From Cognataquiflexum aquatile (GTDB lineage Bacteria; Bacteroidota; Bacteroidia; Cytophagales; Cyclobacteriaceae): a stretch of 64,000 nucleotides of DNA. The stretch is taken from the NCBI RefSeq assembly GCF_003316845.1, contig NZ_QMIK01000004.1, positions 248,001 to 312,000 on the forward strand, read 5' to 3'. Of the stretch, positions 46,543-55,166 are shown piece by piece. The translations under genes and the position numbers were made by a program. Every line of letters starts with the position of its first letter. Position 1 is the stretch's first letter. The notes below the pieces were generated by a model. That model was not told the origin of the DNA and did no database searches. It saw nothing but the letters and a program-made list of their open reading frames with translations.

Positions 46543-47586
46543 TCAGTATATTTTTGATTTGTTTAAAGCTGTCTGGTACCTGCGGGCATTATTCATGTGT
46601 TCGTTGTAATCTTTTGCAAAGGCATGGTAACCTGAAAAATCCTCTTTGGCACAGAAATATAAATAATCGTGGTCTTCATAATTCAAGACAGCTTCGAGCG
46701 CAGAAATTTCAGGTAAGTTGATCGGACCCGGAGGAAGACCGGGATACTTATAGGTATTATATGGGCTATCGATTTCTTTGTGGACATTCAATACTCTTTT
46801 TAGATTGAAATCGCCCACAGCAAAAACCAACGTCGGATCCGCTTGCAATGCCATATTGATTCTCAGTCTGTTCAGATATACACCGGCCACTTTGGGTCTT
46901 TCATCTGCCTTTTGGGTTTCTGCCTGTACGATGGATGCCAAAGTAGAAACCTCGTTTTGAGTCAATCCCAATTTTTCGGCTTTAGCCAATCTTGCTTCTG
47001 TCCAGAAATTTCCATATTCCTTATACATCCTGTCAAATAGTTTTTCAGCACTTGTATTCCACCATATTTCATAGGTATTTGGAATAAACATTCCCATGAC
47101 GGTTTCTTCTTCAAACCCAAATTTCCGGATATAGGTAGAATCTGTGATCAGATTTAAAAACTCGTCTTCGCTGATTTCAAGGTTTTTGGTAATTTTTTCT
47201 GCAAGGTCCTCTTTGGTCCTGACATTGTTGAATGTCAGTTTTACCGGTGTCTGTCTCCCTGACTTCAGAAGCCTGACCAGGTTAAGGTTACTTGTTTTGG
47301 CAGGAATAATGTACAAACCCGGCTTCACATCATCTTGGTATCCCAAAACTTTTGCCACAAAACTGAAGGTAATCAAATCGTGGATTACTTTATTTTGGTA
47401 GAGGCTGTCAGACACCATCTGAAAAGTCGCATTACTTGGAATTTTCAAAGTATATGATTTTTCTTTCTCTGTAAGTGCATTTGGGCTGAAAAATGCCTGA
47501 TAAAAATAAAAAGACAAAGAAGTAAGGAGCACCGAGAAAGTTATCACGGCAATGAGGAAATATTTTGTTTTATTGTCTTTGAACAT
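46543..47586 (-). CDS. mltG: Endolytic murein transglycosylase
   Basis: 347 residues from the ATG at 47586. One N-terminal membrane anchor (residues about 8-28) precedes a LysM-like/YceG fold. The catalytic Glu lies in STLASIVQAETQKADERPKV, and INMALQADPTLVFAVGD and SPYNTYKYPGLPPGPI are the family substrate-binding blocks. It cuts nascent glycan strands to release them from the synthase complex. It is the first gene of a tight three-gene unit with the thioesterase and yihY. Confidence 0.95.
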   Translation of the reverse strand: MFKDNKTKYFLIAVITFSVLLTSLSFYFYQAFFSPNALTEKEKSYTLKIPSNATFQMVSDSLYQNKVIHDLITFSFVAKVLGYQDDVKPGLYIIPAKTSNLNLVRLLKSGRQTPVKLTFNNVRTKEDLAEKITKNLEISEDEFLNLITDSTYIRKFGFEEETVMGMFIPNTYEIWWNTSAEKLFDRMYKEYGNFWTEARLAKAEKLGLTQNEVSTLASIVQAETQKADERPKVAGVYLNRLRINMALQADPTLVFAVGDFNLKRVLNVHKEIDSPYNTYKYPGLPPGPINLPEISALEAVLNYEDHDYLYFCAKEDFSGYHAFAKDYNEHMNNARRYQTALNKSKIY

Positions 47587-47661
47587 ATAATTAGGGGGCA
47601 ATAATAGATTAACGGCAAAAATAGAGATTTTTGTTCAAGGGCTGGCAATTCCTTTCTACCT

Positions 47662-48069
47662 ATGGCAAAAACCATTCGAGTGACCTGTGCGATCATCCTC
47701 AAAGATGGTAAAATCCTTGTTGCCCAAAGGGGCGAAAAAATGGATCTACCATTTAAATGGGAATTTCCGGGAGGAAAGATTGAAGAAAATGAATCGGCCG
47801 AAAATTGCCTAACCAGAGAAATCAAAGAAGAACTCGATATCGACATTAAGGTTAAAAAGCCATTTAAGAGTAACTTCCATTCTTACAAAGAAGGGAAGGA
47901 AATTGAACTTATTCCTTTTCTTTGTGGCTATATAAGTGGACATTTGGTTGTCAAAGAGCATCAGCAGATCCGATGGATTGAGCCTGAAAATCTTCTTATT
48001 CTTGATTGGGCAGATGCTGATGTTCCTATTGTGAATAACTTTATCGAATGGTTTAAAGCAAACCATTGA
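47662..48069 (+). CDS. MutT-type NUDIX hydrolase (putative 8-oxo-dGTPase)
   Basis: 135 residues. The Nudix box is FPGGKIEENESAENCLTREIKEELDI, pattern G-x5-E-x7-RE-x2-EE, and the N-terminus (MAKTIRVTCAIILKDGKILVAQRGE) is that of MutT/NudG enzymes. It would sanitise oxidised nucleotides or hydrolyse CTP analogues. It is divergent from mltG. It is followed by the Sua5 gene after 26 bp, possibly co-transcribed. Confidence 0.9.
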   Translation: MAKTIRVTCAIILKDGKILVAQRGEKMDLPFKWEFPGGKIEENESAENCLTREIKEELDIDIKVKKPFKSNFHSYKEGKEIELIPFLCGYISGHLVVKEHQQIRWIEPENLLILDWADADVPIVNNFIEWFKANH

Positions 48070-48095
48070 CCTTACCAACGAATTGAAAAGCTGCC

Positions 48096-48725
48096 ATGGC
48101 TGCCGAATTTATCAAGCTGTACCCTGAGAATCCTGACCCAAGGAAAATCCAGAAAATCGTCAACATCCTTCATGATGGCGGCGTGATCATATATCCCACA
48201 GATACGGTTTATGGGATGGGCTGTAACATTCATAACCTCAGGGCGGTGGAGCGGATTGCCCTGATCAAAGGCATAAAAGTCAAGAAGCATAATTTTTCGT
48301 TTATCTGCTATGACCTGAGCAATATCTCCGAATATACCCGGGCTTTGAGTACGCCAGTTTTCAAAATGATGAAAAAAGCACTGCCCGGGCCGTATACCTT
48401 TATATTAGAAGCCAATAATTCTGTTCCAAAAATCCTCAACAGCAACAAAAAAACCGTGGGTATAAGGGTTCCTGACCATGCCATTCCCAGATTGCTTGTA
48501 AAAGAATTAGGTTCTCCGATATTGACTACCTCCATCCACGATGAAGACGATGTGATCGAGTATAGTACAGATCCGGAGTTGATCTATGAGAAGTTTAGGG
48601 ATTTGGTGGATGTGGTCATAGATGGCGGATATGGAAATAATGTCGCATCGACTATTTTGGATTGTACCGGTGAGGAGATAGAGGTAGTCCGTCAGGGATT
48701 GGGGTCTGTGGAGGATATCATGTGA
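48096..48725 (+). CDS. L-threonylcarbamoyladenylate synthase (Sua5/YrdC/YciO family)
   Basis: 209 residues. The YrdC fold is marked by [20 protein letters not shown], the [18 protein letters not shown] block, [13 protein letters not shown] and IGVRVPDH-type sequence ([17 protein letters not shown]). It makes threonylcarbamoyl-AMP from threonine, bicarbonate and ATP for the universal t6A37 tRNA modification. It lacks the extra C-terminal Sua5 domain, so it is the short YrdC-like form. It lies after the NUDIX gene and before the WbqC-like gene. Confidence 0.9.
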   Translation: MAAEFIKLYPENPDPRKIQKIVNILHDGGVIIYPTDTVYGMGCNIHNLRAVERIALIKGIKVKKHNFSFICYDLSNISEYTRALSTPVFKMMKKALPGPYTFILEANNSVPKILNSNKKTVGIRVPDHAIPRLLVKELGSPILTTSIHDEDDVIEYSTDPELIYEKFRDLVDVVIDGGYGNNVASTILDCTGEEIEVVRQGLGSVEDIM

Positions 48726-48805
48726 AAAATTTTCCCGAAGGACTGAAACAAATCCGATCAAGAATGCAAACATTTGAAAATCAACTTATTTAAATCAGGG
48801 ATCAT

Positions 48806-49438
48806 TTGAACCAAGATAGCACCATAATTTCCGATCTTTTTTATTTGCCTTCGATCGAATTTTTCGTAGCCGTCCAGGATTGTGATGAAATAAAGATAGA
48901 CCCATCAGAGAGATTTCAGAAGCAGACTTACAGGAATAGAGCCCATATTTTATTGACAAACAAAGTGGATGTACTATCAGTACCTGTCTTGGGAAGCAGT
49001 AAAAAACAGTGCTATAGAGAGGTGAAAATCGATTACAGCCAAAAGTGGAAAAATGTCCACCTTCGGGGAATCCAAAGTGGATATGGAAAGGCGCCTTTTT
49101 TTGAATATTTTTATCCCTACTTTGACCATGTCTTTGAAAAAAACCTGACGTTTTTGTTTGATATGAATCTGGAGTTACTGACAGTTTGTCTGAAACTTCT
49201 CAAACTGAAGGTAAGCCTGAATGTGGAGCAAAATATCGGCAAAGTACCTGAATCTGCCGATATCAGGGGAATAATCCACACCAAAGCAGGATTTGCCGAT
49301 AGAGACTTCATGACACCCTCTATTTACCCACAATTGTTTGGCTTAGACTTTGTTCCCAACCTGAGCATACTTGATTTGTTGTTTTGTATGGGTCCAGAAT
49401 CAAGAGAAGTCCTCGCTCAATCAAAAAAAAATCATTGA
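48806..49438 (+). CDS. WbqC-like family protein
   Basis: 210 residues. The N-terminal FYLPSIEFFVAVQDCDEIKIDPSERFQKQTYRNRAHI, then KIDYSQKWKNVHLRGIQSGYGKAPFFEYFYPYF, is the pattern of the WbqC-like family (PF08889), found near polysaccharide or cell-surface genes in other bacteria; molecular function is unknown. The only visible start is TTG at 48806, since TAA lies 15 bp upstream in frame, giving a weak start. It has no neighbouring glycan genes here, so the role is open. Confidence 0.82.
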   Translation: MNQDSTIISDLFYLPSIEFFVAVQDCDEIKIDPSERFQKQTYRNRAHILLTNKVDVLSVPVLGSSKKQCYREVKIDYSQKWKNVHLRGIQSGYGKAPFFEYFYPYFDHVFEKNLTFLFDMNLELLTVCLKLLKLKVSLNVEQNIGKVPESADIRGIIHTKAGFADRDFMTPSIYPQLFGLDFVPNLSILDLLFCMGPESREVLAQSKKNH

Positions 49439-49439
49439 A

Positions 49440-49464
49440 CAATCTGCAAATAGATTGTGTTTTT
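49440..49464 (+). terminator. Weak terminator-like hairpin after the WbqC-like gene
   Basis: CAATCT / AGATTG (49440-49445, 49452-49457) followed by TGTTTTT. The stem is short, so termination is uncertain. Confidence 0.4.
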
Positions 49465-49520
49465 AAAACAAATTCGGTAACATTATTACAGATTTAAAAT
49501 AAAATTTAGAAAGGAAATAC

Positions 49521-52046
49521 ATGGAAGCAAAATTTTCAAACAGGGTCAAAGAGGTGATCTCTCTCAGTCGTGAAGAAGCATTGCGGTTGGGACATGATTA
49601 CATCGGTACAGAGCACCTCTTGCTGGGTATGATTCGAGAGGGGGAAGGAGTGGCTGTTTCCATATTAAAGAAATTGGGTGTGCCACTTGACGAGCTCCGA
49701 AATTCTATAGAAAGGGCTGTTAAAGGAACTGCAACGCATAATGTAAAGAATCTTGCCAACATTCCGTTGACAAGACAATCCGAAAAGGTTTTGAAAATCA
49801 CTTATCTGGAGGCAAAAATATTCAAAAGCCAACTGATAGGAACTGAGCATCTTTTGTTATCGATCTTAAGGGATGAAGACAATATAGCGACCCAAATCCT
49901 TCATAAGTTTGATACCAATTATGATTCTGTAAAAGAGATGCTTGAATTCCAGACAGATTCGGCCCCAAGAGCAAAAGCGGAAGCTGATGATCCAGATGAG
50001 GACGGGTCAAAGTTGTTTGGTTCATCAGGTAGCTCTTCAGGAGCGTCCAAAACCACAGGAGAAAAATCAAGAACCCCAGTATTGGATAACTTCGGTCGTG
50101 ACCTTACCAAAATGGCCGAAGATGATAAGCTTGATCCAATCATCGGTAGAGAAAAAGAAATCGAAAGGGTTGCTCAGATTCTTTCAAGAAGAAAGAAAAA
50201 CAATCCGATCCTTATTGGCGAACCCGGTGTAGGTAAAACTGCCATTGCAGAAGGACTTGCTTTGAGAATCGTCCAGAAAAAGGTTTCCCGTGTCTTGTTC
50301 AATAAGCGCGTAGTTACTTTGGACTTGGCATCGTTGGTGGCAGGGACAAAATATAGAGGACAATTCGAGGAGAGAATGAAGGCCGTCATGAACGAGCTTG
50401 AGAAATCTCCCAACGTAATCTTGTTTATCGATGAGTTGCACACAATCGTAGGCGCAGGTGGTGCCAGCGGATCCTTGGATGCTTCCAATATGTTCAAACC
50501 GGCTTTGGCAAGGGGAGAAATCCAATGCATCGGAGCCACCACTCTGGACGAATACAGACAATACATCGAAAAAGATGGTGCTTTGGCAAGAAGATTCCAA
50601 ATGGTGATGGTAGATGCTACTACACCTGAGGAAACCATTCAAATCCTCAACAACATCAAAGACAAATACGAAGATCACCACAATGTAATTTATACTCCTG
50701 AGGCAATTGAGGCCTGCGTGAAGCTCTCAGACAGATATATCTCCGACAGATTCCTTCCTGACAAAGCCATCGACATCCTTGACGAGGCAGGAGCTAGGGT
50801 TCACATCAACAATATTCATGTTCCGGAAGATATACTGAGACTTGAAGAAGAAGTGGAGAAAATCAAAGTAGAGAAAAACAGGGTTGTCAAAAGCCAGAAA
50901 TATGAAGAAGCAGCCCAACTGAGAGACAAGGAGAAAAAACTTCTTGAGCAGTTGGAGAATGCTAAAAACAAATGGGAAGAAGATAGCAAAACCAAAAGAT
51001 ACACTGTAGAAGAAGACAATGTAGCCGAAGTGATTGCCATGATGACGGGAATTCCTGCCAAGAGAATAGCCCAAAATGAAGGCCTGAAACTCTTGAACAT
51101 GAATGAAGAGCTTCAGGCAAAAGTAATCGGTCAGGAAGAAGCTATCAAAAAACTTTCAAAAGCAATTCAAAGAACAAGAGTCGGATTGAAAGACCCGAAA
51201 AAACCAATCGGTTCATTCATTTTCCTTGGTCCTACAGGTGTCGGAAAGACAGAGCTTGCAAAGATGTTGGCCAACTATCTTTTCGATAAAGATGACGCGC
51301 TTATTAGAATTGACATGTCGGAATACATGGAAAAATTCAGTGTCTCCCGACTTGTGGGAGCGCCTCCAGGATATGTCGGATATGAAGAAGGTGGACAGTT
51401 GACAGAGAAAGTCAGAAGAAAGCCTTATTCTGTAGTACTTCTTGACGAAATCGAAAAGGCCCATCCGGATGTTTTTAATATCTTACTACAGGTTTTGGAT
51501 GATGGTATATTGACAGACGGGTTAGGCAGACGGGTTGATTTCAGGAACACCATCATCATCATGACATCCAATATTGGTGTAAGGGACTTGAAGGATTTTG
51601 GGGCAGGAATCGGTTTTGCGTCTAAAGCCAAATCCACCAGCATGGACGATGTGATGAAGTCCACGATTCAAAGTGCTTTAAGAAAAGCCTTCAGTCCGGA
51701 GTTCTTAAACAGGTTGGATGATGTTGTAGTCTTTAATTCGCTTGATAAAGAGCATATCCATAAGATCATTGATATCAGTTTGAGCAAATTGTTCAAAAGA
51801 ATCACAGATTTGGGTTATTCTATCCAATTGACTGAAAAAGCCAAAGATTTCTTGGCTGACAAAGGCTATGACCAGCAGTATGGTGCAAGACCATTGAACA
51901 GGGCAATCCAAAGGTATCTCGAAGATGCTTTGGCTGAAGAAATACTCAAAGGAGAACTTTCAGAAGGCGATGTGATTATGGCAGATTACTCCGGAGAGGG
52001 TGATCAGTTGACCATCACAGTAGATAAAAAAGAGAAAGCGGGATAA
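49521..52046 (+). CDS. clpC: ClpC-type AAA+ unfoldase (Clp ATP-binding subunit)
   Basis: 841 residues. Two N-terminal repeats (residues about 3-145), AAA module 1 with Walker A GEPGVGKT, a UVR-type coiled M domain (KSQKYEEAAQLRDKEKKLLEQLE) and AAA module 2 with Walker A GPTGVGKTELAKML. The ClpP-docking loop region of module 2 is conserved. Arginine-finger and Walker B residues appear intact. It feeds proteins to ClpP, and in Firmicutes it works with McsB/CtsR; those partner genes are not here, so adaptors in this organism are unknown. A good SD-like GGA sequence precedes the ATG, unusual in this window. Confidence 0.96.
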   Translation: MEAKFSNRVKEVISLSREEALRLGHDYIGTEHLLLGMIREGEGVAVSILKKLGVPLDELRNSIERAVKGTATHNVKNLANIPLTRQSEKVLKITYLEAKIFKSQLIGTEHLLLSILRDEDNIATQILHKFDTNYDSVKEMLEFQTDSAPRAKAEADDPDEDGSKLFGSSGSSSGASKTTGEKSRTPVLDNFGRDLTKMAEDDKLDPIIGREKEIERVAQILSRRKKNNPILIGEPGVGKTAIAEGLALRIVQKKVSRVLFNKRVVTLDLASLVAGTKYRGQFEERMKAVMNELEKSPNVILFIDELHTIVGAGGASGSLDASNMFKPALARGEIQCIGATTLDEYRQYIEKDGALARRFQMVMVDATTPEETIQILNNIKDKYEDHHNVIYTPEAIEACVKLSDRYISDRFLPDKAIDILDEAGARVHINNIHVPEDILRLEEEVEKIKVEKNRVVKSQKYEEAAQLRDKEKKLLEQLENAKNKWEEDSKTKRYTVEEDNVAEVIAMMTGIPAKRIAQNEGLKLLNMNEELQAKVIGQEEAIKKLSKAIQRTRVGLKDPKKPIGSFIFLGPTGVGKTELAKMLANYLFDKDDALIRIDMSEYMEKFSVSRLVGAPPGYVGYEEGGQLTEKVRRKPYSVVLLDEIEKAHPDVFNILLQVLDDGILTDGLGRRVDFRNTIIIMTSNIGVRDLKDFGAGIGFASKAKSTSMDDVMKSTIQSALRKAFSPEFLNRLDDVVVFNSLDKEHIHKIIDISLSKLFKRITDLGYSIQLTEKAKDFLADKGYDQQYGARPLNRAIQRYLEDALAEEILKGELSEGDVIMADYSGEGDQLTITVDKKEKAG

Positions 52047-52067
52047 TCCTTAGAAGTTTTCATTGAA

Positions 52068-52103
52068 AATAGGCGAACAAGAAATTGTTTGCCTATTTTT
52101 TTT
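52068..52103 (+). terminator. Terminator of clpC
   Basis: AATAGGCGAACAA / TTGTTTGCCTATT, a 13-bp stem with one G-U pair and a GAAA tetraloop, followed by a T run of six. Confidence 0.9.
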
Positions 52104-52198
52104 GGGTGATACACAAATCATAGCCATGATTGTAAGTAAAATCAGCCTTCAGGAATTTATTTCTTACCTTGCAGCTGTAATTCCAATCCGATAATCTG

Positions 52199-53140
52199 AT
52201 GAAATTCCATTTTTATTTGCCTCTATTGGTAATCTTTCTTTTTTCATGCAAAGAAAATGAAGCTCCGGATAATAGCCCGGTGGGGAACATTCCTTTCAAA
52301 TCTGATTATAAATTAAGTGATTTAAAAAATTCAGAATTTTTTGAAACAAATGCCGAATCAAAAGGAAAAGTAGGATTGAAGGAATCATCCGGACTTGCTT
52401 ACAGCCGAAAAAACAGTGGATTTGTCTGGACCCTTATGGATAAAGGCAATACCAATAGCATTTACCTTCTCGATGCCAACACCGGTGAGACAGTTGCTGA
52501 ATACAAGATCAGTGGCGCTCAAAATAGAGATTGGGAGGATCTTGAAATCAGTATAGGTCCCGAATCAGGAAAAACCTACCTATATATCGGCGACACAGGC
52601 GACAATAATCTGGATTATGAAGATTATACCATTTACCGTATAGAAGAGCCTAGGTTTGAAGAAACTCATCGGTCCAAAACCATTGACCTGGAAGTACCTT
52701 TGGATAAAATCGTATTTGAATATCCTGACAAAAGCCATGATGTTGAAGCAATTTTGGTAGATCCAACCACAAAGGATATTTTGTTGGTTACCAAAAGGGA
52801 CATCTTCTCCCTGCTCTTTTCTTTACCCTTTCCTCAAAAGACAGATAAATTAAACAAAGCAATTCTATCCGGTACTTTTCCATTTAGAATCGCAACAGCA
52901 GGGACTGTGTCAGAGGATGGCAATGAGGTTTTGATCAAGAATTATGACAAAATTTTCTTTTGGAAAAAAACCACAGACCAATCCTTGGTGGAATTGTTGG
53001 GTAGCATTCCGTCATTTGCGCCTTACGAAAAAGAAGAACAGGGAGAAGCCATTTGCTTCGATGATAAGGGTGGTTATTTTACCTTAAGTGAATGGAATGA
53101 TGATGTTATTCCTGAATTGAACTATTACAAAAGGAAATAA
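52199..53140 (+). CDS. Lipoprotein of unknown function, propeller-like (paralogue 1)
   Basis: 313 residues with a lipoprotein signal (VIFLFSC, anchor Cys at about 17). The chain shows repeated strand patterns with acidic motifs: LKESSGLAYSRKNSGFVWTL, NRDWEDLEI, YIGDTGDN, SHDVEAILVDP, LVTKRD and EQGEAICF. This looks like a beta-propeller or phytase-like fold with possible metal sites; I do not recognise a named family. It is 168 bp upstream of a paralogue with the same motif order. Function unknown. Confidence 0.78.
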   Translation: MKFHFYLPLLVIFLFSCKENEAPDNSPVGNIPFKSDYKLSDLKNSEFFETNAESKGKVGLKESSGLAYSRKNSGFVWTLMDKGNTNSIYLLDANTGETVAEYKISGAQNRDWEDLEISIGPESGKTYLYIGDTGDNNLDYEDYTIYRIEEPRFEETHRSKTIDLEVPLDKIVFEYPDKSHDVEAILVDPTTKDILLVTKRDIFSLLFSLPFPQKTDKLNKAILSGTFPFRIATAGTVSEDGNEVLIKNYDKIFFWKKTTDQSLVELLGSIPSFAPYEKEEQGEAICFDDKGGYFTLSEWNDDVIPELNYYKRK

Positions 53141-53221
53141 TTAACGGATCAATTGAATTTAATCGGTCGGATTTTGTTTAAACATTGAATCGCCGGATTA
53201 TTAAGGATACCCCAAGCCGGA

Positions 53222-53254
53222 TTTGGATAGAAATCCTAACAATAATTAACTTTG
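53222..53254 (+). promoter_or_regulatory. Bacteroidota-type promoter of the second propeller-like gene
   Basis: TTTG (53222-53225), a 21-bp spacer and TAACTTTG (53247-53254) match the -33/-7 consensus of the phylum. The ATG at 53309 is 55 bp downstream. Confidence 0.6.
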
Positions 53255-53308
53255 CCAAACCCAAAAAAGCCTGAACTTTGCTACCCATTATAAAAGAGAG
53301 ACTGAAAA

Positions 53309-54211
53309 ATGAGTGAATACATGAGGTTGTTTTTGTTTTTGTACTTTTTTCCATCCATGCTGATGCTTAATATCCCCCAACCAAAATTGGTCAGGCTTGA
53401 AAAAATGGCTGATCAACATGTTTTTACAAACCAAATCAGCGTTGGCACTTTAGAAAACAAGGAAATTGAAGAGGCGAGCGGGATGGCATTCTCTAGAGAC
53501 CATGATGGTCTGATCTATACCCACAATGACAGTGGAGGTGGAAGAAGGGTTTACGTGATTGATTCCCTCGGAAAAGGAATGGGTGTATTCAAACTCAAGG
53601 GGGTTTGGAATAGGGATTGGGAAGATATAGCTGTTGGCCCTGGACCGGATCCAAAACTGAATTATGTTTACGTTGGGGAGATTGGTGACAATCAGTTAAA
53701 GTATACCAATATTTTCATTTATCGATTTCCTGAACCCGATCAATTTTTAGAAGCGATGGAAGTAGAGCCTGAGATATTGAAACTCAGCTACCCTGATGGG
53801 GCAAAAGATGCAGAGACGCTGATGGTAGACCCGATTTCGAAAGACATTTTTATTTTGACCAAGCGTGATAGCCTGAACATCCTTTACAAAACTACCCAAG
53901 AGGCGTTTGAGAGTAAAGAGGCGGTTCTGGAAAAAGTGATGGAATTGCCGTTTACGATGTCCGTAGCCGGGGATATTTCGGTAGATGGCAAAGAGATTTT
54001 GATCAAAAATTACTTTACTGTCTATTATTGGAAGAGAAATGTAAATGAAACTATCGCTCAGGCTTTGGCGCGGGATCCTTTGATTTTGCCCTATAAACCT
54101 GAGCCTCAAGGTGAAGCACTTGGTTTTCATCCGAATGGAAAAAGTTATTTCACTTTAAGCGAAAAAAGGTTCAACATAGAACCTGTATTGTACAGATACA
54201 ATCGAAAGTAG
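53309..54211 (+). CDS. Secreted propeller-like protein of unknown function (paralogue 2)
   Basis: 300 residues with a hydrophobic N-terminus (RLFLFLYFFPSMLMLNI) that serves as a signal peptide, not a lipobox. It shares with paralogue 1 the motif order EEASGMAFSRDHDGLIY, NRDWEDIAV, YVGEIGDN, AKDAETLMVDP, ILTKRD, EPQGEALGF and a C-terminal Y-x-RK. The acidic residues at equal positions look like metal ligands. A good promoter and separate start mean it can be expressed on its own. Function unknown; duplication inferred. Confidence 0.78.
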   Translation: MSEYMRLFLFLYFFPSMLMLNIPQPKLVRLEKMADQHVFTNQISVGTLENKEIEEASGMAFSRDHDGLIYTHNDSGGGRRVYVIDSLGKGMGVFKLKGVWNRDWEDIAVGPGPDPKLNYVYVGEIGDNQLKYTNIFIYRFPEPDQFLEAMEVEPEILKLSYPDGAKDAETLMVDPISKDIFILTKRDSLNILYKTTQEAFESKEAVLEKVMELPFTMSVAGDISVDGKEILIKNYFTVYYWKRNVNETIAQALARDPLILPYKPEPQGEALGFHPNGKSYFTLSEKRFNIEPVLYRYNRK

Positions 54212-54230
54212 TATTCCCAATCAAAACTTC

Positions 54231-55166
54231 ATGAAAAATCAGATTACTTCCCACATTTTAATGGTTAGACCTGCAAATTTTGGTTTTAACCCTGAAACTG
54301 CTGAAAATAACTTTTATCAACAAAAAGATGATCGCAGTACAGATGAGGTAAATGCTGTGGCTGGGCAGGAATTTGATGCTTTTGTTTCCCTGCTTCAAGA
54401 AAAAGGCGTCGATGTTTTGGCGGTTGAGGATACAGCTTTACCAAAAAAAACCGATGCGGTTTTTCCAAATAATTGGTTCAGCACCCATCATGACGGAAAA
54501 TTGGTGCTTTATCCCATGTTTTCTCCAAACAGGAGATTGGAAAGGAGAAAAGATATAATTGAAATCCTCATAAAAAAAGGATTCAAAATAAGTGAAATAA
54601 TTGATTTGACATTTTTTGAGCAGGACAACCAATTTCTCGAAGGTACGGGAAGCTTGATCTTGGATAGAATAAATAAAATAGCTTATGCCTGCCGGTCCCA
54701 AAGGACACACCATATTCCATTGGGATATTTCGGTAAATTAATGGGATTTGAGATTGTTGACTTTGATGCGACTCAAGTTATAAATGGTGTAGCATCGCCG
54801 ATTTACCATACCAATGTGATGATGCATGTCGGTTCTGAGATTGCTGTTGTCTGTTTGGACAGTATTCCGCTTGCCTCGGAAAAACTGAAAGTCCAGGAGT
54901 ATCTCGAAAAGACTGGAAAAAAAATGATTCCGATTACGTCCAAGCAGAAATTTCAGTTTGCCGGGAATATGCTCGAAATACAAAACCGTAAGGGTGAAAA
55001 ATTTACCGTCATGTCTCAATCTGCATTTCAATCTCTCAATGAGGTACAAATTAACATTATCAAAAGATACACTGAAATCCTTGTCCCGAAGATCCCTACC
55101 ATTGAAAAAATTGGTGGTGGAAGTGTCAGGTGCATGATGGCTGAAATCTTTTTGCCCTTAGTCTAA
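54231..55166 (+). CDS. Citrulline-utilisation hydrolase CtlX-like amidinotransferase-fold protein
   Basis: 311 residues. The guanidino-modifying enzyme superfamily is recognised by FPNNWFSTHHDG (substrate Asn/Asp site), LEGTGSLILDR, YHTNVMMHVG (catalytic His193) and GGGSVRCMMAEI (catalytic Cys301). Closest named relative by motif is CtlX of Francisella, a citrulline hydrolase; arginine deiminase and DDAH share the fold. It starts 19 bp after the second propeller gene and may be co-transcribed. Its stop overlaps the convergent SulP gene by 9 bp. Confidence 0.82.
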   Translation: MKNQITSHILMVRPANFGFNPETAENNFYQQKDDRSTDEVNAVAGQEFDAFVSLLQEKGVDVLAVEDTALPKKTDAVFPNNWFSTHHDGKLVLYPMFSPNRRLERRKDIIEILIKKGFKISEIIDLTFFEQDNQFLEGTGSLILDRINKIAYACRSQRTHHIPLGYFGKLMGFEIVDFDATQVINGVASPIYHTNVMMHVGSEIAVVCLDSIPLASEKLKVQEYLEKTGKKMIPITSKQKFQFAGNMLEIQNRKGEKFTVMSQSAFQSLNEVQINIIKRYTEILVPKIPTIEKIGGGSVRCMMAEIFLPLV

